Shown piece after piece: positions 63,826 through 64,000 of a stretch of DNA of 64,000 nt. Position numbers and translations under genes: made by a program. The DNA lies in the NCBI RefSeq assembly GCF_014773275.1, contig NZ_JACWMW010000001.1, positions 124,001 through 188,000 on the forward strand, given 5' to 3'. Numbering within the stretch: the first letter of the stretch is position 1; every line of letters begins with the position of its first letter. The notes under the pieces are model-generated. The model did not search any database and was not told where the DNA came from. It was given only the letters and a program-made list of their open reading frames with translations. The DNA comes from Mucilaginibacter rigui. Its GTDB lineage: Bacteria > Bacteroidota > Bacteroidia > Sphingobacteriales > Sphingobacteriaceae.

Positions 63826-64000
63826 GTGTCAAGTCAAAAAGATCTGCAAAAATTATCGGCCGCCGGGTTGCTGATAAGTTTAGGAATAATTTACGGCGAT
63901 ATTGGTACATCACCATTATATGTATTTAAGGCTATTGTTGGCCAGGAGCATTCTAATTTTTCGCAACGTATCTCAGAAACGCTGGTGCTTGGAGGCGTAT
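63826..64000 (+). CDS. kup: Kup family potassium transporter (5' end only)
   Basis: Starting at a GTG at 63826, the frame is open for 58 codons to the window edge. It reads SSQKDLQKLSAAGLLISLGI, then IYGDIGTSPLYVFKAIVGQE, the N-terminal signature of Kup/HAK K+ uptake transporters with the GDIGTSPLY motif of helix 1. The remaining ~570 residues lie outside the window. A diverged copy of this same start lies 458 bases upstream, also with a GTG start. Confidence 0.88.
   Translation, partial: MSSQKDLQKLSAAGLLISLGIIYGDIGTSPLYVFKAIVGQEHSNFSQRISETLVLGGV

Noticed and set aside
1..64000. CRISPR array, rRNA or tRNA genes
   Set aside because: No regularly spaced direct repeats and no tRNA cloverleaf or rRNA-like stretch noticed on reading; repeated units here are palindromic and irregularly placed.

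Overview
The window is ordinary chromosome of a Gram-negative Bacteroidota bacterium, most likely family Sphingobacteriaceae (Mucilaginibacter- or Pedobacter-like). The support is gldB, several proteins with type IX secretion (T9SS) C-terminal domains, TAnnTTTG promoter boxes, many 'SACK'-type lipoproteins and DUF4136/DUF2490 proteins. The genus is inference. I see no rRNA, tRNA or CRISPR array.

Layout. 1-2333: a partial membrane protein, small unknown proteins, a palindromic repeat and a YjbR protein. 2464-7171: GH13 amylase, secreted GH9, a sugar-nucleotide epimerase and a small membrane protein. 7235-10952: an accessory block on the minus strand, holding a lipoprotein with a JAMM-like metal motif and three tandem small secreted paralogues. 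It lies between intact gldB and a second, decayed gldB 3' end. 10953-14508: gldB, nadE and a DUF4136 lipoprotein. 14696-26776: two large paralogous T9SS surface proteins with TTG starts, a signal-peptide/membrane mini-protein, a 1248-residue T9SS subtilase and a barrel-like protein. 27011-30832: gamma-glutamyltransferase, a MarR regulator and two FKBP lipoproteins. 30834-40348: a light/DNA-repair neighbourhood with CPD-type photolyase, DASH cryptochrome, three SDR-type proteins, a TetR-HAD-ABC1 operon and two tiny paralogous membrane proteins. 40604-45099: E1 and two-lipoyl E2 of 2-oxoglutarate dehydrogenase. 45257-50428: DinB, GT39 glycosyltransferase, outer-membrane proteins and DUF58. 50607-55691: GH130 phosphorylase facing two GT4 glycosyltransferases, one fused to a helical-barrel domain. 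55915-59499: class III aminotransferase, then an ECF sigma factor operon. 59564-64000: peroxiredoxin, M23 peptidase, FAH-family hydrolase, a mini T9SS protein, a truncated kup copy and the start of kup.

The most unusual structures are three. (1) A 458-bp element at 57117-57574 has 37-bp terminal inverted repeats around a four-helix-bundle gene. It sits between a sigma-operon gene and an aminotransferase and is translationally open into the latter; an 11-A run controls whether the two are fused. (2) The 7235-10952 block has gldB 3'-end direct repeats and gene conversion between its outer paralogues. (3) Many intergenic gaps carry imperfect palindromes of several unrelated families, one family present three times.

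Genes likely to work together are the sigma/repeat-protein/periplasmic-protein operon, sucA-sucB, the GH130-GT4-GT4 set, the photolyase/SDR set and the T9SS cargo. All functional statements come from motifs read by eye; no database search was run.
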